The notes beneath the pieces were generated by a model. The model had not been told where the DNA came from and did no database searches. It saw only the letters and a program-made list of their open reading frames with translations. Positions 61,755 to 64,000 of a stretch of DNA of 64,000 nt are shown here, piece by piece; within the stretch, counting starts at the first letter, position 1; the number at the start of each line of letters is the position of its first letter. Both the position numbers and the translations under genes were made by a program. Origin of the DNA: Paraglaciecola chathamensis S18K6 (lineage in GTDB: Bacteria; Pseudomonadota; Gammaproteobacteria; Enterobacterales; Alteromonadaceae); the NCBI GenBank assembly GCA_000314955.1, contig BAEM01000007.1:62001-126000 (forward strand), read 5' to 3'.

Positions 61755-64000
61755 ATGGATAAAACATTTAGCCCACAAAATATTGAACAGCAATGCTACC
61801 AAGCGTGGGAAAATAATGGCTATTTCAAAGCCAGCGGCGAAGGCCAACCTTACTGCATTTTATTACCGCCCCCCAATGTCACCGGTAGCTTGCACATGGG
61901 TCACGGTTTTCAACAAACCATCATGGATACCCTGACTCGCTACCACCGAATGAAAGGTGATAACACCTTGTGGCAATGTGGTACCGACCATGCTGGTATC
62001 GCCACGCAAATGGTGGTCGAGCGTCAATTGAACGCGCAAGGTAAAACCCGTCATGACCTAGGCCGAGATGCTTTCGTAGATAAAATCTGGGACTGGAAAA
62101 AAGAGTCCGGCGGAAATATCACCCAGCAAATGCGTCGTTTAGGCACCTCTCCTGACTGGGATCGTGAAGTGTTCACCATGGACGATGACCTTTCTGAAGC
62201 CGTTAATGAAGTCTTTGTGCGCTTGCACGAAGAAGGCCTAATTTATCGTGGTAAGCGTCTAGTAAACTGGGATCCTGTATTACATACAGCCGTATCTGAT
62301 TTAGAAGTGCTTAGCGAAGAAGAAAACGGCTTCATGTGGCACATGCGCTACCCTCTTGCTGATGGCACAGGCGAGCTGATTGTTGCCACCACACGTCCAG
62401 AAACCATGCTTGGTGATACCGCCGTGGCTGTTCACCCTGATGACGAGCGTTACCAAGCGCTTATTGGCAAGCAAATCAAATTGCCGATCACCGGCCGCCT
62501 TATTCCGATCATTGCGGATGACTATGTTGAGCAAGACTTTGGCACTGGCTGCGTAAAAATTACCCCAGCCCATGATTTCAACGATTACGACATGGGTAAA
62601 CGTCACAACCTTGAGATGATCAACATTCTCACCGATGACGCAAAAATTAACGAAATCGCTCCAGAGCAATACCGCGGCCTTGACCGCTTCGATGCGCGTA
62701 AGCAAATCGTCGCGGATCTAGAAGCTGCTGGCATTTTGGTTAAAATTGAAGATCATAAACTAAAAGTGCCCCGTGGCGATCGTTCTGGCTCGGTTATCGA
62801 ACCCTACCTAACAGACCAATGGTACGTAGCAGTTGAAGAACTCGCCAAACCTGCGATTGATGCGGTGAAAAGTGGCGAGATTAAGTTCGTCCCTGAAAAC
62901 TGGGACAAAACCTACTACCAGTGGATGAACAACATTCAAGACTGGTGTATTTCACGTCAACTTTGGTGGGGACACCGTATTCCTGCTTGGTACGACGAGA
63001 ACGGCAAAATTTACGTCGGTCGCACTGAAGCCGAAGTTCGTGAAAAGAACGCCCTTGATGCGAGCGTTTCCTTGCGTCAAGACGAAGACGTACTAGACAC
63101 CTGGTTCTCATCTGCCCTTTGGCCGTTTGCCACTATGGGCTGGCCTAAGAAAACGCCTGAGCTAGATACCTTCGTACCAAGCGCGGTATTGGTCACAGGT
63201 TTTGACATCATCTTTTTCTGGGTAGCCAGAATGATCATGATGACCAAAAAATTCACTGGGCAAATTCCTTTCAAAGAGATTTACATCACCGGCCTTATTC
63301 GCGATGAGCAAGGCGATAAAATGTCGAAATCGAAAGGCAATGTAATTGACCCAATAGATTTGATTGATGGGATCAGCATTGATGACTTAGTGGCGAAACG
63401 CACCTCAGGCATGATGCAGCCCAAATTAGCGGCCAAAATTGAGAAGAACACGCGTAAAAGCTACCCAGAAGGCTTCGCAGCCTACGGTACTGACGCGCTG
63501 CGCTTTACGTTTGCCGCAATGGCGTCCACCAGCCGCGACATCAGCTTTGATGTAAAGCGTGTTGAAGGCTACCGCAACTTCTGCAACAAGCTGTGGAACG
63601 CGTCACGCTTTGTGTTGATGAACGCCGAAGATCAAGACACAGGTGCCAATGGCGGCGACATGGAGCTTAGCCTGGCAGACAAGTGGATATTGGCTCGCTT
63701 CCAGCAAACGCTAAAAGACTTTGAAGATGCCTTGAGCGGTTATCGTTTTGATATCGCTGCGAATTTAGTATACGAGTTTACCTGGAATCAATTCTGTGAC
63801 TGGTACTTAGAGCTATCAAAACCAGTGCTAAATTCAGAAGTGAGCACAGAAGCGCAAAAACGCGGTACTCGCCATACATTGGTTAACGTACTTGAAAGTA
63901 TTCTGCGCCTAGCGCATCCGATAATGCCTTTCATCACAGAAGAAATTTGGCAGCGCGTAGCGCCGTTATGTGGCATTCAAGCCAATAGCATCATGACTCA
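61755..64000 (+). CDS. valS: Valyl-tRNA synthetase, 3' truncated by window edge
   Basis: An open frame from ATG at 61755 to the last base (748 full codons), so roughly three quarters of a ~920-residue enzyme. Class I signatures: HMGH at 47-50 (HIGH motif) in [17 protein letters not shown], the CP1 editing domain ([18 protein letters not shown]), [17 protein letters not shown], and KMSKS at 522-526. The valine editing pocket and C-terminal anticodon-binding part are partly present. It attaches valine to tRNA-Val. Start lies 26 bases after holC. Confidence 0.97.
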   Translation, partial: MDKTFSPQNIEQQCYQAWENNGYFKASGEGQPYCILLPPPNVTGSLHMGHGFQQTIMDTLTRYHRMKGDNTLWQCGTDHAGIATQMVVERQLNAQGKTRHDLGRDAFVDKIWDWKKESGGNITQQMRRLGTSPDWDREVFTMDDDLSEAVNEVFVRLHEEGLIYRGKRLVNWDPVLHTAVSDLEVLSEEENGFMWHMRYPLADGTGELIVATTRPETMLGDTAVAVHPDDERYQALIGKQIKLPITGRLIPIIADDYVEQDFGTGCVKITPAHDFNDYDMGKRHNLEMINILTDDAKINEIAPEQYRGLDRFDARKQIVADLEAAGILVKIEDHKLKVPRGDRSGSVIEPYLTDQWYVAVEELAKPAIDAVKSGEIKFVPENWDKTYYQWMNNIQDWCISRQLWWGHRIPAWYDENGKIYVGRTEAEVREKNALDASVSLRQDEDVLDTWFSSALWPFATMGWPKKTPELDTFVPSAVLVTGFDIIFFWVARMIMMTKKFTGQIPFKEIYITGLIRDEQGDKMSKSKGNVIDPIDLIDGISIDDLVAKRTSGMMQPKLAAKIEKNTRKSYPEGFAAYGTDALRFTFAAMASTSRDISFDVKRVEGYRNFCNKLWNASRFVLMNAEDQDTGANGGDMELSLADKWILARFQQTLKDFEDALSGYRFDIAANLVYEFTWNQFCDWYLELSKPVLNSEVSTEAQKRGTRHTLVNVLESILRLAHPIMPFITEEIWQRVAPLCGIQANSIMT

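Overview
The window looks like part of the chromosome of a marine gammaproteobacterium of the Alteromonadales (Alteromonas/Paraglaciecola-like). The evidence is a typical gammaproteobacterial housekeeping block at the right end (lptG-lptF, pepA-holC-valS, an RDD membrane protein, tRNA-Leu) and large TonB-dependent receptors beside flavin halogenase-like genes, an arrangement common in marine Alteromonadales. This is inference from gene content; no taxonomic marker was compared.

Region 1 (1-49.8 kb) is one long polysaccharide-utilisation region. It opens with a truncated GH2 beta-galactosidase and three S1 sulfatases (1-6.6 kb), followed by a convergent AraC-type regulator. A divergent four-gene operon (7.7-15.0 kb) encodes proteins of a style best known from Planctomycetes/Verrucomicrobia: a membrane cytochrome c with leucine-rich repeats, an NHL-propeller protein, a DUF1549/DUF1553 cytochrome lipoprotein and a Tat-exported DUF1501 protein. 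A minus-strand operon (24.9-15.8 kb) carries GH43-CBM6, a DUF1080 lipoprotein, a GH117-like enzyme, a compact TonB receptor and a 1163-residue DUF1080-cytochrome c-propeller protein. A plus-strand operon (25.6-33.3 kb) has a large TonB receptor, an Ig-like surface lipoprotein, a flavin halogenase homologue and a stand-alone ExoP-like domain. GH16 and GH2 enzymes and two more halogenase-family genes (one degenerate) follow on the minus strand (33.4-40.0 kb). From 40.3 to 47.8 kb there is a sugar-acid pathway: FucP-like permease, UxaA-family dehydratase, aldo-keto reductase, fuconolactonase-like amidohydrolase, zinc alcohol dehydrogenase and an IclR regulator. A fourth sulfatase ends the region.

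How it may work together (inference): sulfatases, GH16, GH2, GH43 and GH117 point to a sulfated galactan, most likely a red-algal agar/porphyran-type polymer. Products would enter through the TonB receptors, and L-galactose or L-fucose would enter by the FucP homologue and be oxidised through lactone and acid intermediates. Multiple c-type cytochrome proteins combined with DUF1080 domains suggest an additional periplasmic oxidative step on the glycan, the most unusual feature of the window.

Region 2 (49.8-56.7 kb) is accessory: a secreted 1.6-kilobase-codon RHS/YD-repeat protein with a small membrane protein behind it, then a scrambled tRNA-Leu locus with one intact tRNA, a 5' half-tRNA, two extra tRNA 3' ends, three terminators and two copies of a 138-bp palindromic repeat.

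Region 3 (56.7-64 kb) is conserved core: RDD protein, lptG/lptF (minus), then pepA, holC and the first three quarters of valS (plus).
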